Positions 43,950 to 52,991 of a stretch of DNA of 64,000 nucleotides are shown here, in pieces; the stretch's first letter is position 1, and each line of letters begins with the position of its first letter. A model generated the notes under the pieces. It had not been told where the DNA came from, made no database searches, and was given only the letters and a program-made list of their open reading frames with translations. Origin of the DNA: Nesterenkonia sp. GTDB taxonomy: Bacteria; Actinomycetota; Actinomycetes; Actinomycetales; Micrococcaceae. Position numbers and translations under genes: made by a program. Where the stretch lies: assembly GCF_029265375.1 (NCBI RefSeq), contig NZ_JAJUJJ010000013.1:1-64000 (forward strand), read 5' to 3'.

Positions 43950-44969
43950 TCAGCTGTCGACGACGTGGGCCAGCAGGCCCTGATCCTCGGCCAGCAGGGT
44001 CTCGGCCACCTCCACCCCGAGCGCGGCAGCACGGTCGATGGCGGCTTCGCGGTCCGAACCCATCTCCAGGTGCACTTCTGTCCCGGCCCGCTGGGCATCC
44101 GAGCCGTCAGGGGCGCAGACCACAGTGTCCAGCAGCAGGCGCACGCCGCCGTCGGGCTCCTCTGCGCATCTGGCCAGCCCTCCGATGGGGGCCGCGCAGC
44201 CGGCATTGAGCCGGGCCAGCAGGGCGCGTTCTGCCGTGGTCTCCAGTCGGGTCTCCAGGTCATCGACCTGCGCCAGGCCGATGCCCATCGGCTGTGAGGC
44301 GGCAGCGTCCTCGCTGCGGACCTCGATGGCCACCGCGCCCTGTCCGGGAGCCGGGAGCATAACCTCAGGGTCCAGCAGTTCGCTGATGTGCTCTTCGAGC
44401 CCGAGTCTGGCCAGTCCGGCGCCGGCCAGCACCACCGCGTCCAGGTCACCCCGGGCGGCATCCGGCGCCTGACTGGAGGTCTCCGCGGCATCTTCACGGC
44501 CCCTGACCCGTGCCAGCCGGGTGCCCACATTGCCGCGGATGTCCACGATCTCCAGGTCTGGCCGGGCCGCCAGCAGCTGGGCGCCCCGCCGCGGCGAGCC
44601 GGTGCCCACCTTGGCGCCTTCGGGCAGCTCCTCGAGGGTGAGGTCATCGGTTGCGCAGAGCGCGTCGCGGACCTCGGCGCGGACCGGGATGGCGGCGATG
44701 CTCAGGCCCTCGAGGTCCTTGGCCGGCAGGTCCTTCAGCGAGTGGACGGCCATATCGCAGCGCTGATCGAACAGTGCCTGACGCAGCGCAGTGGCGAAGA
44801 CGCCGGTGCCGCCGAGCTGACTGAGCGGCCCGGTGAGCACATCGCCTTCGGATTTGATGGTCACCAGCTCGAACTCCAGCCCGGCGGCTTCGGCCACTGC
44901 CTCGGCGGCAGCGGTGGTCTGGGTCAGCGCGAGCCTGCTGCCGCGGGTGCCTACTCGGATTCTCTCCAT
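43950..44969 (-). CDS. hemC: Hydroxymethylbilane synthase (porphobilinogen deaminase)
   Basis: HemC polymerises four porphobilinogens on a dipyrromethane cofactor. The 339-aa sequence shows RVGTRGSRLALTQ, the substrate loop VHSLKDLPAKD, GSPRRGAQLLAARPDL and the cofactor cysteine in LNAGCAAPIGGLA. ATG 44969 is chosen over GTG 44978 because GAGAGGG is 8 nt upstream of the former. Located 59 bp after hemH. Confidence 0.96.
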   Translation of the reverse strand: MERIRVGTRGSRLALTQTTAAAEAVAEAAGLEFELVTIKSEGDVLTGPLSQLGGTGVFATALRQALFDQRCDMAVHSLKDLPAKDLEGLSIAAIPVRAEVRDALCATDDLTLEELPEGAKVGTGSPRRGAQLLAARPDLEIVDIRGNVGTRLARVRGREDAAETSSQAPDAARGDLDAVVLAGAGLARLGLEEHISELLDPEVMLPAPGQGAVAIEVRSEDAAASQPMGIGLAQVDDLETRLETTAERALLARLNAGCAAPIGGLARCAEEPDGGVRLLLDTVVCAPDGSDAQRAGTEVHLEMGSDREAAIDRAAALGVEVAETLLAEDQGLLAHVVDS

Positions 44970-45028
44970 GGTGCTCACCCTCTCGGTCGGTTCGGCTGCG
45001 GGTCCGCAGTCGGGTCTGCGTACCGATC

Positions 45029-46195
45029 TCAGGCGTCCTGGTGCAGCGGAGTGCCCCAGCCGCCATCGCCGGTGAGGTCGGACCAGTCGCCCGGCACCGT
45101 CTGCTCACCTGAGGCCAGCGGCTGGTCCCCGGCGCCGGTGAGGTACTCACCCATAATGTCCACCAGCCCGGAGACGAACTGCGGATGCGTCCCGGTGGTG
45201 GGCGCCCGGTGGAAGGCCAGGCTGTGCTCTTCGGCGGTCTCCTTCGCCTCGGTGTCCAGGTCCCAGATGACCTCCATATGGTCGGAGACGAAGCCGAAGG
45301 GCATCACCACCACGCCCGCATAGCCGGCGGCAGCGTCCTCGGCCATCTGGTCGTTGATATCCGGCTCCAGCCAGGGGGTCGAGGGGCTGCCGGAGCGCGA
45401 TTGGAAGACCACCTGGTAGTCCAGGCCGTCAGCCTCTGGGACTGCGCCCATCAGGTAGTCGGCCAGCGCCTGGTGCTGGGCGGTGTAGACATCGGTGCCG
45501 CAGAGCTCCCGGATCCGGGCAGGGCCCTGCCGTTCGGCCACTGCGGTGGGGATGGAGTGGGTGACGAACAGGATCTTGATGCGCCCCTCCGGGTTGCCGG
45601 CCTCGGCCAGCTGGGCGCGCACCTGGCGGATTCCGTGGGCCAGGAACTCTTCGTTCGGGCGGGTGAAGGCTTTGTCGTAGAAGAACTGCCGGATCTTGAC
45701 CAGCTCGAGCTCACCGCGCAGTCCTGTCTCGTCCAGGGTGCGTTCGAAGTCTTCCAGGTACTGGTCATTGCTGGAGTACCCGGCGTAGGCGGAGGTGACC
45801 AGCACCAGGATGCGCCGGTGGCCGTCGGCGTGCATCTGGGTGAAGGCGTCGGCGAAGTAGGGGTCCCAGTTGCGGTTTCCCCAGTAGACCGGCAGGTCGA
45901 TCTCGCGTCCGGCAAGCTCAGACTCCAGGGCGGCTTTGAGCTGCCGGTTCTGCTCGTTGATGGGGCTGACCCCGCCGTTGGCGCGGTAGTGGGTGGCGAC
46001 CTCTTCCAGCCGCTCGTCCGGGATGCCTTTGCCGCGGGTGACGTTGCGCAGGAATGGGATCACGTCATCCTGGCCCTCGGGGCCTCCGAAGCTGGCCAGC
46101 AGCAGGGCGTCGAAGCGGCCGCGCTCTGCGTCCGTGGGCTGCTGGGCGTTGTACTCCTCCGGCATGGGGGCCGGCACAGTGGACTGTGTGGTCAT
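45029..46195 (-). CDS. hemH: Coproporphyrin ferrochelatase (HemH/CpfC)
   Basis: In actinobacteria this enzyme inserts iron into coproporphyrin III, yielding coproheme for HemQ. Motifs: LLLASFGGPEGQDDVIPFL, YWGNRNWDPYFADAF, the catalytic histidine in ILFVTHSIPTAVAE, and VVVMPFGFVSDHMEVIWDLD. The 388-aa length includes a short polar N-terminus and a C-terminal tail. ATG 46195 is almost immediately after the hemQ stop, consistent with an operon. Confidence 0.95.
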   Translation of the reverse strand: MTTQSTVPAPMPEEYNAQQPTDAERGRFDALLLASFGGPEGQDDVIPFLRNVTRGKGIPDERLEEVATHYRANGGVSPINEQNRQLKAALESELAGREIDLPVYWGNRNWDPYFADAFTQMHADGHRRILVLVTSAYAGYSSNDQYLEDFERTLDETGLRGELELVKIRQFFYDKAFTRPNEEFLAHGIRQVRAQLAEAGNPEGRIKILFVTHSIPTAVAERQGPARIRELCGTDVYTAQHQALADYLMGAVPEADGLDYQVVFQSRSGSPSTPWLEPDINDQMAEDAAAGYAGVVVMPFGFVSDHMEVIWDLDTEAKETAEEHSLAFHRAPTTGTHPQFVSGLVDIMGEYLTGAGDQPLASGEQTVPGDWSDLTGDGGWGTPLHQDA

Positions 46196-46196
46196 A

Positions 46197-47057
46197 TCAG
46201 GCAAGGACCTCAAGAATGTCGGCGGTTCGGGGCAGGCGGCGTCCGGTGTAGAACGGGGTTTCGTCCCGGACGTGATAGCGGGTCTCAGATTCGCGCAGGG
46301 CGCGCATCATGTCCACCAGGTCGGTCAGCTGCGGCGATTCCAGCGCCAGCAGCCATTCCCAGTCGTTGAGCGCGAAGGCGGAGGTGGTGTTGGCCAGCAC
46401 GGAGGGGAACTGCTGGCCGAGCATGCCGTGTTCGCGCAGCATCTTTCCCCGCTTGGCCGGGTCCATCAGGTACCAGTCGTAGCTGCGATTGAAGGGGTAG
46501 ACCACCAGCCAGTCTTCGGCCTCCACACCGCGGGTGAAGGCCGGCACGTGCGAGCGGGCAAACTCGGCGGTGCGGTGGACACCCATGGCGGAGAAGGCGA
46601 TCTCGGTGGTGTTCAGCAGTGCGGTGCGGTGCAAGGTGCGCAGCCCGGCCTGGAGCTTCTCCGCCCGGTGGCCGGTGAGCCAGAGCATGATGTCTGCATC
46701 GGCCCGCATGCCGGAGACGTCATAGACCCCGCGCAGTTCGACGGCGTCGTCGTCGACCCCCAGTCCCCCGCCGCGCAGCGCGGTCACCGCGGTGTCGAAC
46801 TCCTCGGCGGTGGTCTCGGCGTCGTTGAAGAAGTCGGTGACGGTGCGGGCGATCCGGTTGCCGCCGGCCAGCGGCAGACCTCCGGCGGGGTTGAACCGCT
46901 TGATGGAGGATCCGGCCCGGGAGAAGACGGTGAACAGGGTGTACCAGTCTTTGCCGGAGGCGTTGACCTCTTCGGGGGTGCGCTGCGGGTTGCGTCCGTA
47001 GCGCGGCCCGTCCGGCTTCCCGGCGGGCTGCTCCGGCCGGCTCTCGTGCTCGCTCAC
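46197..47057 (-). CDS. hemQ: Coproheme decarboxylase HemQ (ChdC)
   Basis: HemQ, a chlorite-dismutase-fold protein, oxidatively decarboxylates coproheme to heme b using peroxide. Recognised by WYTLFTVFSRAGS, DIMLWLTGHRAEKLQ, the conserved tyrosine block VVYPFNRSYDWYLM and LNDWEWLLALESPQLTDLVDMMR. 286 aa with a polar N-terminal extension. Its presence fixes the cluster as the coproporphyrin-dependent branch. A 241-bp space upstream contains a TTCTAC-N5-GTAGAA repeat (47187-47203). Confidence 0.95.
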   Translation of the reverse strand: MSEHESRPEQPAGKPDGPRYGRNPQRTPEEVNASGKDWYTLFTVFSRAGSSIKRFNPAGGLPLAGGNRIARTVTDFFNDAETTAEEFDTAVTALRGGGLGVDDDAVELRGVYDVSGMRADADIMLWLTGHRAEKLQAGLRTLHRTALLNTTEIAFSAMGVHRTAEFARSHVPAFTRGVEAEDWLVVYPFNRSYDWYLMDPAKRGKMLREHGMLGQQFPSVLANTTSAFALNDWEWLLALESPQLTDLVDMMRALRESETRYHVRDETPFYTGRRLPRTADILEVLA

Positions 47058-47238
47058 GGGGCTGCTCCTTGGTGGTGAGTGCTGGTGGTGTCTGCGCCGG
47101 TGGTGACCTGCGCTGCCCGCAGCCTGCCGGAGGGCTCCGGCGGGTCCGGGGCGTCACCGCTACTCTATCGCGAGCCCGCCAGCCTCTTCTACGCCGTGTA
47201 GAAAACTGGGTGGGTCTGAAGGCAGCACGGCACGACGA

Positions 47239-47280
47239 CCACGCCGGCTCAGGTGCCTTTGTCATCCGGGGCCGGCGTGG
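47239..47280 (-). terminator. Hairpin downstream of hemY
   Basis: CCACGCCGGC and GCCGGCGTGG form a 10-bp perfect stem with a 22-nt loop, 18 bp beyond the hemY stop codon. No U-run is obvious on the minus strand, so this may only attenuate between hemEY and hemQHC. The remainder of this 241-bp gap holds no gene. Confidence 0.4.
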
Positions 47281-47298
47281 GCTGACGGCGACGGCGGC

Positions 47299-48828
47299 TC
47301 AGCTGTTGTTCAGCAGCGCGGCCGCCGCCTGCCGGGCATCGGGAATGATCTGGGCGAAGCCGGTGCCGGCGAACCACGCGCCCGCGGCCGTGACCCGCAT
47401 GCCGGCGGAGCTCTCCGCCTGCTGCAGGCGGCTGCGCAGGCTGCGCGCGGCGTCCATGCGCTGCCGGGCCGCGCCGGGCAGGCCGCGCTGCCAGCGGACC
47501 ACGGCGGCGTCGAGTATCTCGCCGGGGGCGATCGGCACACCCATCAGGGCACCGATGTCCTGGCCGGCTGCCTCGAGCAGCTGCTCGTCGGTGGAGTGGG
47601 CACCCAGCCCGTGGGCCTGCCCGATGCGGCCGTAGGAGAGCCGCACCAGGTGATGGCTGTCCCCCAGCTCTGCGGTGAGCCGGTGGCGCACCCACTCCCA
47701 TTTCGCTGAGATGTGGGTCAGCGCTTTGGCTCCTATGCCTTCCACTGTGGGGGCCACCAGCATGCCGGTGCCGCGCGGATGCTCATCCAGGGCTGGTGAT
47801 CTGATCAGCAGCGTCACCAGGGCCACTCCCCCGCCGGGCTGCCGCTCCTCGGCGCTCTCGGCTGCTGTGCTCTCGGCGGCGGCATCGTTCTGCACCTGCC
47901 GGGACGTGCCGGGGCTGTCGGCTTCGGCTAGCAGCGGTGCTGCCAGCGCCTGCGCAGTGGGGGCATCCACGGCCAGCACTAGGTGGTCGGCCTCAAGCTG
48001 GTGGAGGTCGGTGACTGGGCTGCGCAGGTGAATATTCAAGCCCATCTGGTCCAGGTGGCGCCGCAGGGCGGTGATGAGCGTGTGCATGCCCCCGTGCAGC
48101 GAGGCTACGGCGGAGCCGGCCGGCGCCTGGGCTCGCAGCGAGGCCACCGCCCGGGCCAGTGAGCCGTGCTCCACCACGGCCGGCAGCAGCCGCGGGTGGG
48201 CTGTGGAGGCGGGCAGCTGGTCCGGGTCTGCGGAGTGCACTCCGGAGGTGATCGGTGCCACCAGCTTCTGCAGCACCTGCTCGCCCATGCGGCTGCGCAC
48301 CAGCTCGCCCAGGCTGGGCGAGTCCTCAGCGGTGAGGCTCGGCGGTGCGGTGAGGTCCTCTGCGGCGCGGCGGGCAGCCTGCGGCCCCAGGATGCGCACC
48401 ACATCCTCGGCCAGCGGGTCGGCGGGGATCCCCAGCAGGCCGGTCGCCGGCAGCGGAGCGGCCTGCTGGGGCAGCTGCAGCCACGCACCGGCCGGATTAG
48501 GGTGGACGATCGCGTCCGCCAGACCCAGTTCGGCGAGGAACTCGGGCACCGCTGGGCTGCGTGTGGCGAAGGCTTCGGCGCCGGCGTCGAGTGTCACCGG
48601 CCCGAGGTGCAGGGGCGCGACTGCTCCGCCGAGCCGGTCAGCGGCCTCATAGAGGTCCACCTGCGCTCCGGCGCGGGCCAGCTCCCAGGCTGCGGTCAGT
48701 CCTGCAATGCCGCCTCCCACGACGGCGGCGCGGATCAGCCGGCCTGCCGCCGGGCCGGCGCGGTGCCGGTTACAGGGCGGGGCGCTGTCCCCGGCACTGT
48801 TCCGGGCGCTGTCCCGAGCCTGGGTCAC
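47299..48828 (-). CDS. hemY: Coproporphyrinogen III oxidase (HemY/CgoX), FAD-dependent
   Basis: The 509-aa FAD enzyme oxidises coproporphyrinogen III to coproporphyrin III in actinobacteria. The dinucleotide-binding motif is AAVVGGGIAGLTAAWELARAGAQVDLYEAADRLGG, preceded by a 32-residue polar N-terminal extension. Later blocks include GAEAFATRSPAVPEFLAELGL, LRAQAPAGSAVASLHGGMHTL and the C-terminal WFAGTGFAQIIPDARQAA. An acidic Ser/Ala segment near residue 310-330 is inserted in the substrate domain. Its start overlaps the hemE stop by 4 bp. Confidence 0.92.
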   Translation of the reverse strand: MTQARDSARNSAGDSAPPCNRHRAGPAAGRLIRAAVVGGGIAGLTAAWELARAGAQVDLYEAADRLGGAVAPLHLGPVTLDAGAEAFATRSPAVPEFLAELGLADAIVHPNPAGAWLQLPQQAAPLPATGLLGIPADPLAEDVVRILGPQAARRAAEDLTAPPSLTAEDSPSLGELVRSRMGEQVLQKLVAPITSGVHSADPDQLPASTAHPRLLPAVVEHGSLARAVASLRAQAPAGSAVASLHGGMHTLITALRRHLDQMGLNIHLRSPVTDLHQLEADHLVLAVDAPTAQALAAPLLAEADSPGTSRQVQNDAAAESTAAESAEERQPGGGVALVTLLIRSPALDEHPRGTGMLVAPTVEGIGAKALTHISAKWEWVRHRLTAELGDSHHLVRLSYGRIGQAHGLGAHSTDEQLLEAAGQDIGALMGVPIAPGEILDAAVVRWQRGLPGAARQRMDAARSLRSRLQQAESSAGMRVTAAGAWFAGTGFAQIIPDARQAAAALLNNS

Positions 48829-50018
48829 GCGCCCTCCGCAGCGGACGGCCCGGCTCCTGCCTGCCCGGTTCCCGCCCCACCGGCTCCTGGCTGCCCGGCT
48901 GCTGCCTCCGCCGCGGGCGCGGGGTCGATGGAGTGGATCAGCTCAACCACGCGGGTGAGCACCTGCGGGTCGGTCTCCGGGGGGACGCCGTGGCCGAGGT
49001 TGAGCACATGTCCGGCCGCCTGTGCGCCGTCGTCGATCACCTTCCGCACATGGCGTTCCAGCACCGGCCAGTCGGCGGTCAGGTAGGCCGGGTCGATATT
49101 GCCCTGCAGGGGGGTCTGCGGTCCCAGCCGGCGGGTGGCCTCCTGCAGGCTGAGCCGGTAGTCGATGCCGACCACATCTGCCCCGGCGGTGCGCATCAGG
49201 TCCAGGATCTCGCTGGTGCCGGTGCCGAAGTGCACCAGGGGGGCTCCGAGGCCGGCCACATGGTCCAGGGCGGCAGCCGAGTGCGGGAGCACATGGGCCT
49301 GGTAGTCCTCCCGCCCCAGGGAGCCGGCCCAGGAGTCGAACAGCTGGGCTGCGGAGGCGCCGGCCTGCAGCTGGGCGCGCATGAACGCCCCGGAGGCGCG
49401 TGCCGCCCAGCCGGCCAGCGCGTTCCAGGTCTCGGGGTCCGCGTGCATCATGGTCCGCGGCCCCAGGTGGTCCCGGGAGGGCCGACCTTCGACCATATAG
49501 GCCGCCAGGGTGAAGGGGGCTCCGGCGAAGCCGATCAGCGGAGTGGAGCCCAGCTGCTCCACAGTGCGCTGGACCGCCTCGGTGATCGGGGCGAACGCCA
49601 CCTCGTCGATCTCCGGCAGCGCGGCGACGTCTGCGGCGGTGCGCACCGGCGAGCGGAGCACCGGGCCCACACCGGGCTGGATCTCCACCTCCACGCCGGC
49701 CAGGCGCAGCGGGATGACGATGTCGGAGAAGAAGATGGCGGCGTCCACGTCATGCCGGCGCACCGGCTGGCAGGTGATCTCTGCTGCCATCTCCGGGTTG
49801 AGGCAGGCATCGAGCATAGTGGTGCCCTCGCGCAGCCTGCGGTACTCCGGCAGGGAGCGCCCGGCCTGCCGCATGAACCAGACCGGGCGACGCCTTGGGG
49901 CGGCGGGTTCGCCCGAGGCGCTGCGTCCGCCCCGGTACTGGTTCAGCAGGGGCGCCTCGGCGGTCAAGCCGCTGACCAGAGGATGGTTCTGGGGCAGAGA
50001 GGGAGCCGTCGTCGTCAT
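48825..50018 (-). CDS. hemE: Uroporphyrinogen decarboxylase
   Basis: HemE decarboxylates the four acetate side chains of uroporphyrinogen III to give coproporphyrinogen III. RRPVWFMRQAGRSLPEYRRLRE is the active-site loop with the catalytic arginines, followed by FFSDIVIPLRLAGVEVEIQPGVGP and FAGAPFTLAAYMVEG. 397 aa, with an N-terminal polar extension and a Gly/Ala-rich C-terminal tail. First gene of the minus-strand cluster, divergent from hemA; the ATG has AGGGGACC upstream. Confidence 0.96.
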   Translation of the reverse strand: MTTTAPSLPQNHPLVSGLTAEAPLLNQYRGGRSASGEPAAPRRRPVWFMRQAGRSLPEYRRLREGTTMLDACLNPEMAAEITCQPVRRHDVDAAIFFSDIVIPLRLAGVEVEIQPGVGPVLRSPVRTAADVAALPEIDEVAFAPITEAVQRTVEQLGSTPLIGFAGAPFTLAAYMVEGRPSRDHLGPRTMMHADPETWNALAGWAARASGAFMRAQLQAGASAAQLFDSWAGSLGREDYQAHVLPHSAAALDHVAGLGAPLVHFGTGTSEILDLMRTAGADVVGIDYRLSLQEATRRLGPQTPLQGNIDPAYLTADWPVLERHVRKVIDDGAQAAGHVLNLGHGVPPETDPQVLTRVVELIHSIDPAPAAEAAAGQPGAGGAGTGQAGAGPSAAEGA

Positions 50019-50146
50019 GGTCCCCTATTCTGCCAGTGATGAGCAGGCTGCCGCGGGCGGGTCCAGTCCTCCGCGCATCCACAGGTACGTCATAACTCGG
50101 ACCGCAGCACAAGACGCCGTTCGACAACCTGTAGAATTGAGCCGCT

Positions 50147-51616
50147 GTGGTTCTCTTCTCGCTAGTCGCATCTCACTCCGACCTCGATCTGGAGACGGTC
50201 GGAACCCTCTCCTCAGGAGCGGCCGACGTCGCCGCTTCTGTCGATCTGCCTGCCGTGACGCTGGCGACCTGCAACCGCCTGGAGATCTACGCGGAGACCG
50301 CCTCCGACTCGCCCGAGGAGCTTGAGCGCGGCCGGCAGAAGCTGCTGGATGCGGTGGCCGAATCCAGCGAGCTGGACCGCGAAACTGTTGCCCGCTCCTT
50401 CCGCACTCTGGTGGAGGACGAAGCCGTCACCCATCTGTTCGAGGTCGGGGCCGGGCTGGACTCCGCAGTGATCGGCGAGCGCGAGATCGCCGGACAGGTG
50501 CGCCGCTCCCTGGCCGAGGCGCAGGCCGCCGGCACCACGTCCGGCAACCTCACCAAACTCTTCGAATCCGCTACGCGCACCGCCAAGGAAGTCGGCGCCA
50601 AGACTGCCCTGGGGTCCCGGGGCCGGTCGATCGTCTCTGTGGCGCTGGACATCGCCGGGGACATGCGCGGCGACGGCGCTGCGTTCTTCCGCGGCGCGAA
50701 GGTGGTGCTCATCGGCACCGGCGCCTATGCCGGGACCTCTCTGGCCCAGCTCAGTGAGCGCGGGGTTCCGGAGATCGCGGTGTTCTCCGGGTCCGGCCGG
50801 GCCGAGCAGTTCCTGGCTGAGCGGCAGCAGAGCGCAGCGGCGCACGGCAGCCGGGTGCGCGCACTGCGCATGGAGGAGCTCACCGAAGCCTTCAGCGAAG
50901 CCGACCTGATCATCGGATGCTCCGGCGGCAGCCGGCAGATCACCGCTGCGGAGATCGAGTCACTGGGCGGCCTCGCCGAGCGCAGCCAGCCGCTGACCAT
51001 CATCGACTTAGCCCTCTCCCACGACTTCTCCCCCGAGGTCGCCGAACTCCCCGGGGTGGAGCTGATCACCCTGGAATCGGTGAAGGTCGCCGCCCCTGAG
51101 GAGACCTCCGCCTCCGTGGAGCAGGCCCGCGCAGTGGTGGGCGAGTCGGTCAAGCAGTACCTGGCCCAGCGGCGCGAACGCACCGCCGATGAGGCGATCG
51201 TGGCGCTGCGGCGTCATACCCAGCAGCTGCTGGATGCGGAGATGGAGAAGGTCCGCCGGCAGCACGGCTGCACTGCGGCGGCCGAAGAGGTGGAGTTCGC
51301 GGTGCGCCGGATCGTGCGGAAGCTGCTGCACACTCCCACGGTGCGAGCCCGCGAACTGGCCGCCGAAGGCCGCAGTGATGAGTACATCCGCGCCCTGGAG
51401 GTGCTCTACGGCATCGAGCTCTCCGACCGGGAAGAGTCCCGGCGGGAGGGGCCGCCGCGCCGCCGCCGTGCCGAGGAGTTCTCGGCCGCCGAGCTGGCTC
51501 AGATGGCCGCCTATCTGCAGCAGGTTCCCGACGGCGGCTTCTGCCGCCACCACCGTCCGGGAGAATTCAGCGTGGAGCGGCTGCCTCAGGTCAGCCAGCT
51601 GCGTCGGGCCAGCTGA
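50147..51616 (+). CDS. hemA: Glutamyl-tRNA reductase
   Basis: HemA reduces glutamyl-tRNA to glutamate-1-semialdehyde, the committed C5-pathway step. The nucleophilic cysteine is Cys42 in VTLATCNRLEIYAE; other hallmarks are VGAGLDSAVIGEREIAGQVRRS and the NADPH domain (VVLIGTGAYAGTSLAQL, IIGCSGGSRQITAAEI). 489 aa with an extra C-terminal tail (PRRRRAEEFSAAELAQ). GTG start with no Shine-Dalgarno; TAGAAT at 50132-50137 lies 9 nt upstream, suggesting a leaderless mRNA. Divergent from hemE across 128 bp. Confidence 0.96.
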   Translation: MVLFSLVASHSDLDLETVGTLSSGAADVAASVDLPAVTLATCNRLEIYAETASDSPEELERGRQKLLDAVAESSELDRETVARSFRTLVEDEAVTHLFEVGAGLDSAVIGEREIAGQVRRSLAEAQAAGTTSGNLTKLFESATRTAKEVGAKTALGSRGRSIVSVALDIAGDMRGDGAAFFRGAKVVLIGTGAYAGTSLAQLSERGVPEIAVFSGSGRAEQFLAERQQSAAAHGSRVRALRMEELTEAFSEADLIIGCSGGSRQITAAEIESLGGLAERSQPLTIIDLALSHDFSPEVAELPGVELITLESVKVAAPEETSASVEQARAVVGESVKQYLAQRRERTADEAIVALRRHTQQLLDAEMEKVRRQHGCTAAAEEVEFAVRRIVRKLLHTPTVRARELAAEGRSDEYIRALEVLYGIELSDREESRREGPPRRRRAEEFSAAELAQMAAYLQQVPDGGFCRHHRPGEFSVERLPQVSQLRRAS

Positions 51617-51626
51617 GTCCTCCGCT

Positions 51627-51652
51627 CTCGGCTGAAGCCTCCGTGCCGAGCG
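51627..51652 (+). terminator. Weak hairpin after hemA
   Basis: CTCGGC and GCCGAG form a 6-bp stem with a 12-nt loop starting 11 bp beyond the stop codon, followed by CGCTTGACTTT. A second GC-rich partial inverted repeat follows. The rest of the 242-bp space up to 51858 holds no gene but presumably the promoter of the next one. Confidence 0.4.
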
Positions 51653-51858
51653 CTTGACTTTCACGTCCGGGCCTCCGGCCCCCGGGCTGACACTGCCAGC
51701 GGCCTCACGCGGTGCACGCACCGGTGCGCCGCGGCCCCCGCGCAATCTCCAAGGGAGTGTCCAGCCGGCTTCTAGGTTGCGCTGACGTGGTGTTCCTGGC
51801 GTTGGGGGCGTTGGTCGAGCAGATCAATAGTCGACCCTTCGTAAGGAAGGTGATGATC

Positions 51859-52983
51859 ATGCAGCTCGCCGCACTTCGTCCCATCTACCAGGCCCAGGGA
51901 CCGGTGGCTACCGTGTACCTGCAGTCCCAGACGGCTGGCGCCAATGCCGAGCAGCAGGTCCGGCTGCGCTGGGATGCGCTGCGCACCCAGCTCACCGACG
52001 CCGGCGCCGACGAGCAGACCGTCTCCGCGCTGGATGACGCGGTGCTGGGAGCCGAGAACGTCGGCACCATCCGGACGGAGGGCCGCGTGCTGGTGGCGGG
52101 CCCCTCAGGCCTGCTGCTGGAGGAGGACTTTGATGCCACCGGCGCCGGGGGCGACCGGGCTGTGCTGGGAGAGACCGCGCAGCTGGGTGACTATCTGCGC
52201 CAGCGGCTTCGCTCGGTGCGGGCCCTGGTGGCGCTGGTGGACCAGGAGCGCGCCGCACTGCGCCGGCTGGTGCTCTCCTCCCAAGAGGTGCCCAGCACGG
52301 GCCCGGAATCCTCAGTGGAGGGCAGCGCGGTGGAGTCGGTGCACAAGCCCCGCGGCGGGGCGCTGAAGCATCGGAAGATCCAGGGCACCGCAGATGAGGC
52401 TGCCAAGCAGAATATCCGCGACGTCGTGGAGCACATCCGCAGGGCTGACGCGCGCTGGAACCCCGATGTGCTGGTGATCGCCGGAGAGGTGCAGGGCCGC
52501 AGTCTGCTCTATGAGCAGCTGCCCTCGGACCTGCAGCAGATCGCCCACCAGGTGGAGGCCGGCGGCGGAATCGCCGGCGATTCTGCCGATGAGGGCGCAG
52601 AGGAGTCGCTGGCCGAGGAGCTCAGCGGACTGGTGCGCCAGCTGACGGTGGACCGGGTGGCTGAGCTGACCGAACAGTTTGGTGACGCACGCGGCAACGG
52701 TCTGGCCCTCGAGGGCGCCGAGAACGTACGCCGGGCGCTGCAGCTTGGGGCGGTGGACACCCTGCTGCTGCGCTACGGCCAGTCCGCCGAGGACGATTCC
52801 CGCAGCGGCGGCGACCCCGATGACCCGCAGGACCCTGCCCACCACGTGGTGGAGGATCAGCTGCTGCGCGATGCCGCCGAAGTGGACGCCTCCGTGGCTC
52901 TGGTCGGAGCCGCGGTGAAGGAGAATGTGGCCGCCCTGCTGCGCTATGACGCGCCGGTGGACCAGATGGACTCCGCTCCCTGA
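51859..52983 (+). CDS. baeRF family 2 protein (bacterial eRF1-like / Vms1-like)
   Basis: The 374-aa protein resembles Rv2629 and the bacterial archaeo-eukaryotic release-factor-like (baeRF) family, related to Vms1 peptidyl-tRNA hydrolases. Supporting blocks are LRPIYQAQGPVATVYLQSQTAGANAEQQVRLRWDALR at the start and the C-terminal domain with LGAVDTLLLRY and AALLRYDAPV. Members are proposed to act on stalled ribosomes or under stress and dormancy; role here is inferred. ATG 51859 has AAGGAAGG 8 nt upstream; in-frame starts at 51850 and 51853 are too close to it. Confidence 0.82.
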   Translation: MQLAALRPIYQAQGPVATVYLQSQTAGANAEQQVRLRWDALRTQLTDAGADEQTVSALDDAVLGAENVGTIRTEGRVLVAGPSGLLLEEDFDATGAGGDRAVLGETAQLGDYLRQRLRSVRALVALVDQERAALRRLVLSSQEVPSTGPESSVEGSAVESVHKPRGGALKHRKIQGTADEAAKQNIRDVVEHIRRADARWNPDVLVIAGEVQGRSLLYEQLPSDLQQIAHQVEAGGGIAGDSADEGAEESLAEELSGLVRQLTVDRVAELTEQFGDARGNGLALEGAENVRRALQLGAVDTLLLRYGQSAEDDSRSGGDPDDPQDPAHHVVEDQLLRDAAEVDASVALVGAAVKENVAALLRYDAPVDQMDSAP

Positions 52984-52991
52984 CAGGGCTG

